Positions 1-6,319 of a stretch of 14,079 bases of DNA are shown here, one piece after another (the first letter of the stretch is position 1; the number at the start of each line of letters is the position of its first letter). Under the pieces are notes generated by a model, which ran no database searches, was not told the DNA's origin, and saw only the letters and a list, made by a program, of their open reading frames with translations. A program made the position numbers and the translations under genes. The DNA comes from Clostridiales bacterium. GTDB lineage: Bacteria > Bacillota > Clostridia > Lachnospirales > WQUN01. The stretch spans positions 1 to 14,079 of the forward strand of contig JAISZF010000121.1 of the NCBI GenBank assembly GCA_031269415.1, written 5' to 3'.

Positions 1-102
1 CTTTTGATAGCCACACTACTAACAACTCATATTATCACACCTAACCGCCCAAATAAACCTGATTTCCCGGCAGTGACACCTGGTTTCCCGCTGACATAAG
101 AG

Positions 103-813
103 CTATGCGATCTTCCTTATGAACCTCCTAGCGAAAACCGCCGTCCACAGCAAGCTTGTCGCGATCCCCAGCGCGAATGGGAACGCGTTCAATCCCTCGG
201 TCAGCATCTTGCCGATCCAGAAGGACGGCAGAAACGCCGCGAGATAATGATACGGCGCGGGAACAAACCGTGCCAATACCAAGCCTAAGAAGCTTACGCT
301 CATCATTTTTGAAAGCGCCAATCCCTCAACCCTGTTTCCGGCCAAAGACACCACCATCACGGACATAGATATGGCCGCGAGAGCGCTGATGAGTGAATTT
401 ACCAATACGGACGCCATGGTTAAGCCCGATATGCCGAAGTATATCCCGGCAATTACGGTTACGGCAAACGCCCAGATCATCGGCAAGCCTATACGGGCCG
501 CTAAATAGGCGTACCCGTCTGCGGGCGTAATTTGATAAAACGCTCCGATTCCTTCGTCCAGTTCCTCAAGGAGCAGAAAAGAGCATATCATTGCCGTGAA
601 CATCGGGGTTAAGTAAATGAGCATCCCGTCAACGAGCTCGTACCATGGCAGAAGGGAAACGGAGAGTTTATCTTCCGTTATACCGTTCGCGAACAGCGCG
701 CCGAATTTGAAAATCAATCCTATCAGAAATGGAGCGGGCAAAAGAGCAAACAGCATTCGATCTCTGAACACCTGCAATAATCCGATATGGAATAGTTTTA
801 TGGTTTGTCTCAT
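103..813 (-). CDS. ABC-2 type permease, fluoroquinolone-export-like (second permease)
   Basis: This is a 236-residue integral membrane protein and probably half of the membrane channel of the export system encoded just upstream. About six hydrophobic segments are visible, near residues 20-38, 62-84, 106-128, 132-158, 166-186 and 208-228, and the protein ends in a basic tail (ARRFIRKIA). There is no signal peptide and no ATP-binding motif. The conserved-looking patch LLEELDEGIGAFYQITP, between segments 2 and 3, matches the cytoplasmic coupling region of ABC-2 permeases. Its ATG overlaps the TGA of the preceding permease (ATGA, 810-813), so the two are translationally coupled and likely pair as a heterodimer. 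It is the last gene of the operon. Positions 1-102 beyond it hold no gene. The substrate cannot be read from the sequence; the fluoroquinolone label is a family name only. Confidence 0.85.
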   Translation of the reverse strand: MRQTIKLFHIGLLQVFRDRMLFALLPAPFLIGLIFKFGALFANGITEDKLSVSLLPWYELVDGMLIYLTPMFTAMICSFLLLEELDEGIGAFYQITPADGYAYLAARIGLPMIWAFAVTVIAGIYFGISGLTMASVLVNSLISALAAISMSVMVVSLAGNRVEGLALSKMMSVSFLGLVLARFVPAPYHYLAAFLPSFWIGKMLTEGLNAFPFALGIATSLLWTAVFARRFIRKIA

Positions 814-1511
814 ATTCGTTCACCCGCTTCAGCCGCCATAGCAATCGGGACGCGCTTATTCGCGAAAAAGAGCGCGGGCGTAAGCCACAACAGCAAAATA
901 ATCCATGGCAATATCGCGGAACTTTGTTCCGCGTTGACTGAATCGGCTATGAGACGCCATAACGCCGTCCCTGGGAAACATTCCAATAATGGACGCGTAT
1001 AGCCGAACGCGCGTAGGATAGGCGGAACCGACAGCAGAATCGCCGGAGGCGTGGCGATCAGCATATATTGATTCACGCTTTGCGCGTAGGTCGCCGTTAT
1101 CAGCCCGATTATCGTAAAAAGCAGCGAACCGGCGAACACGTTTCCCGTCAGCGCGATATAGCTGATATTCTCGCGCAGACCGATCAAAGCGATCAGATCA
1201 GCCGATACAGCGGAAATGATTGCCAGTGACACGGCCTTTGACAGGATGTACTCCAGAGTGCGAAGCGGGGAAACGAGCCAGAATCCGTGCAGTCCTTCCC
1301 GCTTTTCAAGGAGCCATATCCCGCCGATGAAAAAAATTCCAAGCATAGCTGGGTCGGTGAGAATCAGAACGGACGCAGCTATGCTTTTATATTCCGCGGG
1401 AATTACGAATAAAATCGCGGCGTAAAGCGCGCTGATAAAGGCGTACACAAGATAGAACCCGTACTTAATCTGGTACAGGATATCGTTTTTCAGAGCCGAC
1501 AGAAACCTCAC
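810..1511 (-). CDS. ABC-2 type permease, fluoroquinolone-export-like (first permease)
   Basis: This is a 233-residue membrane protein that starts with GTG at 1511, inside a GTGA overlap with the stop of the ATPase gene. The N-terminal stretch (LSALKNDILYQIKYGFY), followed by a first helix at about 19-38, is typical of the small permeases annotated in Clostridia as fluoroquinolone transport system permease. Further hydrophobic segments lie near 47-67, 91-110, 117-141, 150-165 and 198-216. The loop after helix 2 (LLEKREGLHGFWLVSPLR) resembles the coupling segment found in the sister permease at LLEELDEG. With the ATPase and the second permease it should form a complete ABC exporter with two different membrane subunits. 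The function comes from family resemblance and operon order. The transported compound is unknown. Confidence 0.86.
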   Translation of the reverse strand: MRFLSALKNDILYQIKYGFYLVYAFISALYAAILFVIPAEYKSIAASVLILTDPAMLGIFFIGGIWLLEKREGLHGFWLVSPLRTLEYILSKAVSLAIISAVSADLIALIGLRENISYIALTGNVFAGSLLFTIIGLITATYAQSVNQYMLIATPPAILLSVPPILRAFGYTRPLLECFPGTALWRLIADSVNAEQSSAILPWIILLLWLTPALFFANKRVPIAMAAEAGERI

Positions 1512-2368
1512 AGCAAACGCCTCCCCGTCAGCGCGATAAACACGTCCTCAAGGGTTTCCTCCTTGGAATGTATGCTTTTCAGTGTTCCGGCGTCCAAAGC
1601 GGAGCGAAATTCGGCCGCCGCGCCCAATTTGGACAACAGGCAGATATGCCGCGTTTCTGTGCCTTTCATTATAACGCTGTATTCAACCCGCGTATCCGCG
1701 CCGCTTCTGCGTAAGGCGGCGGGCGCGTCTATCGCTTTGATTCTCCCGTCAACGATAAACGCCACCCTGTCGCAGAGTTCTTCCGCGTCACGCATATTGT
1801 GAGTGGTTAATATAACGGTCTTGCCCTTTGATTTTTCTTCCAATATCATGTCTTTGAGAATCCTCGCGTTCGCGGGGTCCAGCCCGCTTGTCGGCTCGTC
1901 GAGAAAGAGAAGCTCCGGGTCGTGCAATAGACATCGCACAAAGCCCAGCCGCGTTTTCATTCCCTTAGAGTAGCCAGACACCTTTTTGTTCGCGTCGCTG
2001 GAAAGCCCAACCCTTGCGAGCAGAGGCATAGGATCCGCCTGTTTAGCGGCGTAGAGCGAGGCAAAGTATTTCAGGTTCTCCAGTGCCGTGAATTTGCCGT
2101 AGAAATTGGGAAACTCAAAATCAACGCCGATGTTTTCATAGTAAGCGTTCGTCCTGTACTTAACCTCAGCGTCAAAGACGCGGACATTTCCCCGATATTC
2201 GCGCAAGACGCCCGTAAGTATCTTCTGCAATGTACTTTTTCCGGCGCCGGACGGGCCGAGAAAACCGAATATCTCTCCCTGTTTTATCTCAAAACTCACG
2301 CCCTGTATAGTGTCGTCCTTCGCGCCGGGATATTTCAAAAAGGCGTCTTGAACGTTAATCAATTTCAT
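1508..2368 (-). CDS. ABC transporter ATP-binding protein
   Basis: This is the 286-residue nucleotide-binding subunit that powers the two permeases downstream. From the ATG at 2366-2368 the sequence has a Walker A motif GPSGAGKST (38-46), an atypical signature SGYSKGMKTR (131-140) in place of LSGGQ, Walker B LLFLDEP (153-159) with a D-loop SGLDP, and the H-loop His190 in TTHNM. The SxYSKGMK form of the signature is usual for this drug/antibiotic exporter subgroup. The reading frame is open upstream to 2659, giving 383 residues. The extra 97 residues do not belong to the ABC family, whose members begin close to MKLINVQD, so the ATG at 2368 is taken as the functional start. A GGGGG run abuts this ATG, which is close for a ribosome binding site. 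A start at 2659 would make a hybrid protein. Confidence 0.88.
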   Translation of the reverse strand: MKLINVQDAFLKYPGAKDDTIQGVSFEIKQGEIFGFLGPSGAGKSTLQKILTGVLREYRGNVRVFDAEVKYRTNAYYENIGVDFEFPNFYGKFTALENLKYFASLYAAKQADPMPLLARVGLSSDANKKVSGYSKGMKTRLGFVRCLLHDPELLFLDEPTSGLDPANARILKDMILEEKSKGKTVILTTHNMRDAEELCDRVAFIVDGRIKAIDAPAALRRSGADTRVEYSVIMKGTETRHICLLSKLGAAAEFRSALDAGTLKSIHSKEETLEDVFIALTGRRLL

Positions 2369-2399
2369 CCCCCATTTTATGTATAGTACCAGCGTTACG

Positions 2400-2659
2400 T
2401 TAACTTGTTCATCTTCAATTGTTTGAAAGAGTTTTTGTACCAAGTTATTGCGGGCTACGCCCCAATAGTCCGTATCAAAGCTTTTATCCGGGTGTTTCCC
2501 CGCCAATATATTGAAGTATACATACTGATAAGGATGATTGAGTACCATCCAGCGCGCCGTAAAACCAATGAATATTATGAGACATAACGCGGTGAGAACC
2601 GGGATTGCTCTAAAGCGAATACAGAATAGCGTCCGCAAGCCAATTTTCCGTTGGTTCAT
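2400..2659 (-). pseudogene. GT39-like glycosyltransferase C-terminal fragment, fused in frame to the ABC ATPase
   Basis: The roughly 85 residues upstream of the ABC start hold one hydrophobic helix (about 18-36 of the long ORF), then HPYQYVYFNILAG and FDTDYWGVAR. The pattern NPYQYxYFN...DYWG is characteristic of the region just after the last membrane helix in phospholipid-carrier-dependent (GT39/PMT_2-like) glycosyltransferases. Those are several hundred residues long with many helices; only this C-terminal piece is present, with no catalytic N-terminal part. The left edge of the homology is approximate, because the residues after DEQ read through what looks like promoter DNA of the ABC gene. 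Its ATG (2657-2659) overlaps the TGA of the truncated ATPase fragment next to it. This is best explained as a gene remnant carried in by rearrangement. The family call rests on remembered motif resemblance. Confidence 0.65.
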
Positions 2660-3102
2660 CGCTTGGGATGCAAACGCAGCATATCGACCTTGCCGGCAGG
2701 AAATGAATAACGCTCACGCTTCATTGCCACGCCAAGCAAACTGCCCGCCGCGGCGATATGATACCGCGGCGCGCGTTCCGCGAAGTATTTCAGCGAGAGC
2801 AACGCCCTTTCGCTCGCTTGAACTTCATCGAATATAACGAGAGTATCGTCCGGCAAAATGCTCACGCCGGAAATGGCGGATAATTCACCGATGATCCTTT
2901 CGGGGTTCATATCGCGTTCAAAAACATCAGATATGCCGGTTGAATTCTCCATTGAGAAATAAGCGACATTTTTGTACTGTTCCTTACCAAAACTGAACAG
3001 AGTGTACGATTTTCCTACCTGCCTTGCCCCTTGCAAAAGCAATGGTTTCCTTTTGGGGTTATTCTTCCAGGACAAAAGATTGCCCGCGATTTTACGTTTC
3101 AT
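2656..3102 (-). pseudogene. Truncated AAA_14/DUF4143-type ATP-binding protein
   Basis: This encodes 148 residues from the ATG at 3100-3102, which has a good AGAGGTG site (3111-3117) 8 bases upstream. An open frame runs further up to 3264, but that extension shows no family resemblance. The visible part is the N-terminal ATPase core: Walker A GARQVGKS (25-32), Walker B LVIFDEVQ (88-95) and the sensor-like AAAGSLLG (117-124), then YSFPAGKV and MLRLHPKR before the stop. In this family the chain normally continues from a similar RxxPLSFxEF segment for roughly 250 more residues including the DUF4143 domain, all missing here. The break lies at about 2660-2670, where glycosyltransferase-like coding begins. 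The family ATPases are common in Clostridia and have no firmly established role. The product is probably non-functional. Confidence 0.8.
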
Positions 3103-3110
3103 ATTGTGAA

Positions 3111-3117
3111 CACCTCT
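3111..3117 (-). promoter_or_regulatory. Ribosome binding site of the truncated AAA_14 ATPase
   Basis: AGAGGTG on the minus strand lies 8 bases before the ATG at 3102. It fixes that start rather than the longer open frame beginning at 3264. Confidence 0.6.
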
Positions 3118-3135
3118 AACGTTAATTAGAGTCAA
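3114..3135 (-). promoter_or_regulatory. Dyad CTCTAA-N6-TTAGAG beside a TTGACT -35 box
   Basis: On the minus strand a TTGACT hexamer (3130-3135) runs directly into an 18-base element with two perfect 6-base arms (3114-3119 and 3126-3131) around a central six bases. A dyad placed just after the -35 box is the arrangement recognised by MerR-family regulators. However, no good -10 is seen at 17 bases (TGTTCA) or 19 bases (TTCACA), and no MerR gene lies in the window. This may be an operator or a damaged promoter for the broken ATPase gene. Confidence 0.35.
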
Positions 3136-3157
3136 TTTTTGTGAAAAAGTCAAGTGC

Positions 3158-3184
3158 TTTCCGAAACAGGTGTTTTCCGAAAAC
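3158..3184. repeat. Two short dyads (TTTC-C-GAAA and GTTTTC-C-GAAAAC), 16 bases apart
   Basis: Two related inverted repeats are centred at 3162 and 3178. The second is a perfect 6-base-arm palindrome around one central base; the first keeps the inner four bases of each arm. The 16-base spacing is about one and a half helical turns. They lie in the divergent gap between the truncated ATPase and the SpoIID-like gene, so they could be paired operator half-sites. No candidate regulator is present. Confidence 0.35.
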
Positions 3185-3220
3185 ATACACGTAATTAAAA
3201 GAGGGCAGCGCAAAACAACA

Positions 3221-3258
3221 AGGCGCTTAACCAGATCAACAAGCCCGGCTAAGCGCCT
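3221..3258. repeat. Inverted repeat with 9-bp perfect arms
   Basis: AGGCGCTTA (3221-3229) pairs with TAAGCGCCT (3250-3258) across a 20-base loop that contains AAGCCCGGC. It lies in the 257-base gap between the divergent genes, about 100 bases upstream of the SpoIID-like gene. A TTG-rich but not T-run stretch follows it on the minus strand and no gene precedes it there, so a terminator role is weakly supported. Confidence 0.45.
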
Positions 3259-3285
3259 GGACAAAAACCGGCAAGCCCCGGCTCA

Positions 3286-3318
3286 TATAATCACCAATGA
3301 CGGCGCCTGAAATATACT
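3286..3318 (+). promoter_or_regulatory. Possible promoter region of the SpoIID-like gene
   Basis: There is a perfect TATAAT at 3286-3291 within CATATAAT, and a second -10-like TATACT at 3313-3318. Neither has a convincing TTGACA-type -35 at 16-18 bases. CATATAAT also resembles the -10 of sporulation sigma factors of the SigE/SigK group, which would fit the encoded protein, but the -35 match is not clear. The start is served by AGAGAGGTG at 3346-3354, five bases before the ATG. Confidence 0.35.
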
Positions 3319-3359
3319 ATAGTGGGAAGATCTAAACGACACCCCAGAGAGGTGAAAAA

Positions 3360-5711
3360 ATGGGTACCGGATACTTGACTGTTAACGTCTATACCGCGAA
3401 TGAAGCCCTGCCGGTCGGCAACGCCCGGGTTGTGGTAACAGCTTCAGACGGAACCGTACTCTACGACATGACTGCGAACGCCGCCGGAACAACCGACACT
3501 GTGAGTATAGAAACGCCGGATAAATACCACAGCCTGGATCCCAATGATCCCGGCCCGTATTACAGCACAATTGACACGGAGATAAGCGCGGAGGGCTACA
3601 ACACGACGATTGTGCGGGGCAGCCATATTTACGATATGGTAACCTTTATACTTCCGGTAAACCTTACTCCGCGCCTGGCAACTCAGCGCACCGTCGGCGT
3701 CGATGAGTATATTGTCCCTCCAAACGCCATTGAACAAAGCACGCAGAGTAATCAGGAGGGCGCGGAGGAAGCGCCTTTAGTAAGCGAACGGGTTCTTAAG
3801 AACGTGGTTATCCCGAACAATATAACCGTTCACCTCGGTATGCCCGACGCTTACGCGCAAAACATCCGCATCCCGTTTAAAACCTATATCAAGAACGTCG
3901 CCACTCACGAAATTTACAATACCTGGCTTCCGGCGGCGCTGGAGGCCAATATACTCTGTGAAATCACCTACGCTCTTAACCGTATCTACGCCGAACACTA
4001 TCCTAGCAGAGGGTACAGCTTCGATATTACAAACTCAACCCAATACGATCAGTTTTATGTGCATGGCGACGGCTACGCCGCCAATATAGGCGTAATAGTC
4101 GATCGGATATTCAACCAGTACGTGCGCCGTCAGGGACATAGGGAACCGTACTTTACGCGGTATTGCAACGGCAGCACCTCGACGTGCCCGGGCGGGCTGT
4201 CACAGTGGGGATCCGAGAGCTTGGCGCAATCGGGATACAGCGCGCTTCAAATCCTGCGCTACTATTACCCGACGGACGTCGAAGTCGCTGAAACAAACAA
4301 CATCTCGGATAACACCTCGTCGTACCCCGGCTATACCTTGAGTTTCGGAAGTTCGGGCGAAAGCGTGAGTCTGATGCAGCGGTACCTTAACCGTATCCGT
4401 ACCAACTTTGGGAATATCCCGCAGATAAACACTGTCGACGGTATTTTCGGCCAGGGAACGTCAGACTCCGTCAGGGTGTTCCAGCAGCAATTCAAACTGC
4501 CGGTTACGGGAACAGTTGATAAAGCCACTTGGTATGAAATTTCAAGGGTTTACGCCGCCGTTATCAGGCTGGCTGAACTGGACGGGGAAGGGCAGTATAT
4601 CGGCATCGGGGCGTCGCCGCCCACGTCCGTAATCCGCCAAGGCAATAGCGGCTCCGATGTGGCGCAGTTACAATTTTTATTGAATTATATCAGCCAGTAC
4701 TATCCGTCGGTGCCGTCCGTAGTTGAAAATTCGTCGTTTGACGCTCAAACAGCGGACTCGGTCAGGGCGTTTCAGTCTTATTACGGTTTAACCGCGGACG
4801 GAATTGTCGGGCCGGCGACTTGGAATATGTTGTATGATGTCTACAGGGGCATACAGGACAACGTCAGCCTGCCCCCGGTTACCCCACCCCCCGAAACGCC
4901 GTCGTATCCGTATCCGGGATATCTGCTGCGTGTCGGTTCCAGCGGCAGTGACGTGCTTACCCTGCAAAGGGCGCTGAACTCTTTATCCGCGTATTACCCG
5001 CAGATACCGCAGTTGACGGAAGACGGGCAGTTCGGTAACGGTACGCGAAACGCGGTAATCCAGTTCCAGAATCTATTCGGACTCTCGCCGGACGGTATTG
5101 TCGGACCGTCCACATGGAACGCGATTATGAATCTGTATGCCGGCGGCGGATCAACGGAGCCGTCCGAACCGACGGAACCGACGCCGTCAATACCGGCTTA
5201 CCCGGGCTATTTGATAAGCCAGGGATCGTCCGGCAGTTACGTGACGCAGATACAAAACGCGATTAATATCTTAAGCGCTTATTATCCGTCCATCCCCAGG
5301 GTAACAGCCGACGGAGTATTCGGAAGCGGCACCGCCGCCGCAGTAAGGGCTTTCCAACTGTGGTCCGGCCTGACTGCCGACGGCATTGTCGGGGCGTCGA
5401 CTTGGAACAGCCTGATGCAAAACGCGGCGGGGCTTCCGCAGCCCCAGACAGCGGCGTATCAGAGCGTATATCAAGCGCCCGCGGCGTACAGCGCCGGAAT
5501 ACAGACGGGATCCGCGGGCGGGATTCAGGCGCCGGTTCAATATTACAACGGCGTTCAGGCTCCGGCTCAGAATTACAATGCCGGGCAGGCGGCGGTTCAA
5601 AACGCGAACGGAGGCGTACCCGCTGTCAGCCAAACCGATTTGATTAAGCCGTTATTGAATTTAGTTATCTTGAGTTCATTGATCAACCCGGGTTGCGGCT
5701 GCTATAGGTGA
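3360..5711 (+). CDS. SpoIID-like protein with four peptidoglycan-binding repeats
   Basis: This 783-residue protein is probably associated with cell-wall or spore peptidoglycan. Residues 1-105 look like a prealbumin/carboxypeptidase-regulatory-like beta domain. Residues 170-304 resemble SpoIID/LytB: IPFKTYIKNVATHE, with Glu184 at the place of the catalytic Glu of SpoIID, then TYALNR and, near the end, GGLSQWGSESLAQ and LRYYYP. Cys269, Cys276 and nearby His260 could be metal ligands. Four PG_binding_1 repeats follow at about 322-400, 423-497, 517-593 and 613-688, each ending in a D(G/K)xxG/A-x-(S/A)TW-type motif; Pro/Thr/Glu linkers separate repeats 2-3 and 3-4. A Gln/Ala/Tyr-rich tail ends in a hydrophobic stretch and NPGCGCYR. 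There is no signal peptide, so the protein is either made in the mother cell of a sporangium or exported by another route. The start is set by AGAGAGGTG five bases upstream. Lytic activity is inferred, not shown. Confidence 0.8.
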   Translation: MGTGYLTVNVYTANEALPVGNARVVVTASDGTVLYDMTANAAGTTDTVSIETPDKYHSLDPNDPGPYYSTIDTEISAEGYNTTIVRGSHIYDMVTFILPVNLTPRLATQRTVGVDEYIVPPNAIEQSTQSNQEGAEEAPLVSERVLKNVVIPNNITVHLGMPDAYAQNIRIPFKTYIKNVATHEIYNTWLPAALEANILCEITYALNRIYAEHYPSRGYSFDITNSTQYDQFYVHGDGYAANIGVIVDRIFNQYVRRQGHREPYFTRYCNGSTSTCPGGLSQWGSESLAQSGYSALQILRYYYPTDVEVAETNNISDNTSSYPGYTLSFGSSGESVSLMQRYLNRIRTNFGNIPQINTVDGIFGQGTSDSVRVFQQQFKLPVTGTVDKATWYEISRVYAAVIRLAELDGEGQYIGIGASPPTSVIRQGNSGSDVAQLQFLLNYISQYYPSVPSVVENSSFDAQTADSVRAFQSYYGLTADGIVGPATWNMLYDVYRGIQDNVSLPPVTPPPETPSYPYPGYLLRVGSSGSDVLTLQRALNSLSAYYPQIPQLTEDGQFGNGTRNAVIQFQNLFGLSPDGIVGPSTWNAIMNLYAGGGSTEPSEPTEPTPSIPAYPGYLISQGSSGSYVTQIQNAINILSAYYPSIPRVTADGVFGSGTAAAVRAFQLWSGLTADGIVGASTWNSLMQNAAGLPQPQTAAYQSVYQAPAAYSAGIQTGSAGGIQAPVQYYNGVQAPAQNYNAGQAAVQNANGGVPAVSQTDLIKPLLNLVILSSLINPGCGCYR

Positions 5712-5733
5712 CGCGCGGATAAACGCGGATCTT

Positions 5734-5773
5734 AAACGGGCAGGAGGAATAGTAATATTCCTCCTGCCCGTTT
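5734..5773. terminator. Bidirectional intrinsic terminator
   Basis: A perfect 18-bp stem is formed by AAACGGGCAGGAGGAATA (5734-5751) and its reverse complement (5756-5773), closed by the four-base loop GTAA. It lies 22 bases after the stop of the SpoIID-like gene and 35 bases after the stop of the converging DUF2318 gene, so it can serve both. The arms end in AAA/TTT, but the T-run after the stem is only three bases on either strand. Confidence 0.85.
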
Positions 5774-5808
5774 CGCGTCAGCCGGGCACATCATGCCCTC
5801 GATGCTTA

Positions 5809-6300
5809 CTATTCCCTTTTCCAATTTCCAAATATAGCGGTTGCTTCTTTTAAGTAATCATAGGAAATGGTTATCGTCTCATTTGTCTCTGCCTTATTTT
5901 CAGGTAAAATCGGCCATGGGTTGCAGCCGCCCCTTATCGCTTCTATCTGGTTGGTTTCAAAACGGTTGCCGCAGTTCTGGCATACGAATACGTCGCCATC
6001 CTGCTTGTAGTAACCCCTGCCGGAATCGTAGCAGACCTGGCAGGTATTGAAAGCGGTGCGGATTGTGCCGTCCGCCGCTTTTACCGCGAACACCTCCAGC
6101 TCGGTTCCGTCGATGTCCATGGGATAGAACACCGCCTTCTCGGTGACGTCTTTTACCTGAATCACCAAATCGCTCCCCGAATCGAGCCTCGCGGCTTTGG
6201 CGGACGTTTCCGGCTTGGCCGCGCAGCCTGTGAACACAAGAGCCGCGAGGATGATCGGCAAAGACGCCGCGATTCGCAGTGTGTTAAACAAGTACCTCAT
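5809..6300 (-). CDS. DUF2318 lipoprotein (FtrD-like iron-sulfur/metal-binding domain)
   Basis: This encodes 163 residues from the ATG at 6298-6300, preceded by a GGGGGTGA site. An in-frame start at 6345 would overlap the upstream gene. The N-terminus is a lipoprotein signal: hydrophobic residues 8-24, then VFTGC with Cys26 as the lipid anchor. The mature part has the DUF2318 cysteine pattern: C87xxC90, C107xxC110 and GGCNP with Cys126. This set resembles the C-terminal domain of the FtrD/Fet4-like ferrous-iron uptake proteins, where it is thought to bind metal. The gene begins 20 bases after the stop of the TauE/cupredoxin fusion, so both are one operon and should act on the outer face of the membrane. 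A role in copper or iron transfer between the two is inference. Confidence 0.82.
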   Translation of the reverse strand: MRYLFNTLRIAASLPIILAALVFTGCAAKPETSAKAARLDSGSDLVIQVKDVTEKAVFYPMDIDGTELEVFAVKAADGTIRTAFNTCQVCYDSGRGYYKQDGDVFVCQNCGNRFETNQIEAIRGGCNPWPILPENKAETNETITISYDYLKEATAIFGNWKRE

Positions 6301-6319
6301 ATCTTTCACCCCCATATAA

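Noticed and set aside
61..96. Near-repeated TTTCCCG words (GATTTCCCGG and GGTTTCCCGC) left of the permease operon
   Set aside because: They are too short and imperfect to call a repeat element or a CRISPR remnant.
3221..3258. Inverted repeat as a transcription terminator
   Set aside because: No gene ends just before it on either strand and no T-run follows the stem.
3103..3264. N-terminal extension of the AAA_14 fragment up to an ATG at 3264
   Set aside because: The extension lacks family resemblance and crosses several dyads, whereas the start at 3102 has a well-spaced AGAGGTG.
4320..5430. The four similar stretches as a DNA repeat array
   Set aside because: They are diverged protein-domain repeats (PG_binding_1) within one gene, not recent DNA duplications.
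5271..5647. Long open frames on both strands over the end of the SpoIID-like gene
   Set aside because: They are compositional shadows of the repeat- and Gln-rich coding sequence, Arg-rich and without motifs or ribosome binding sites.
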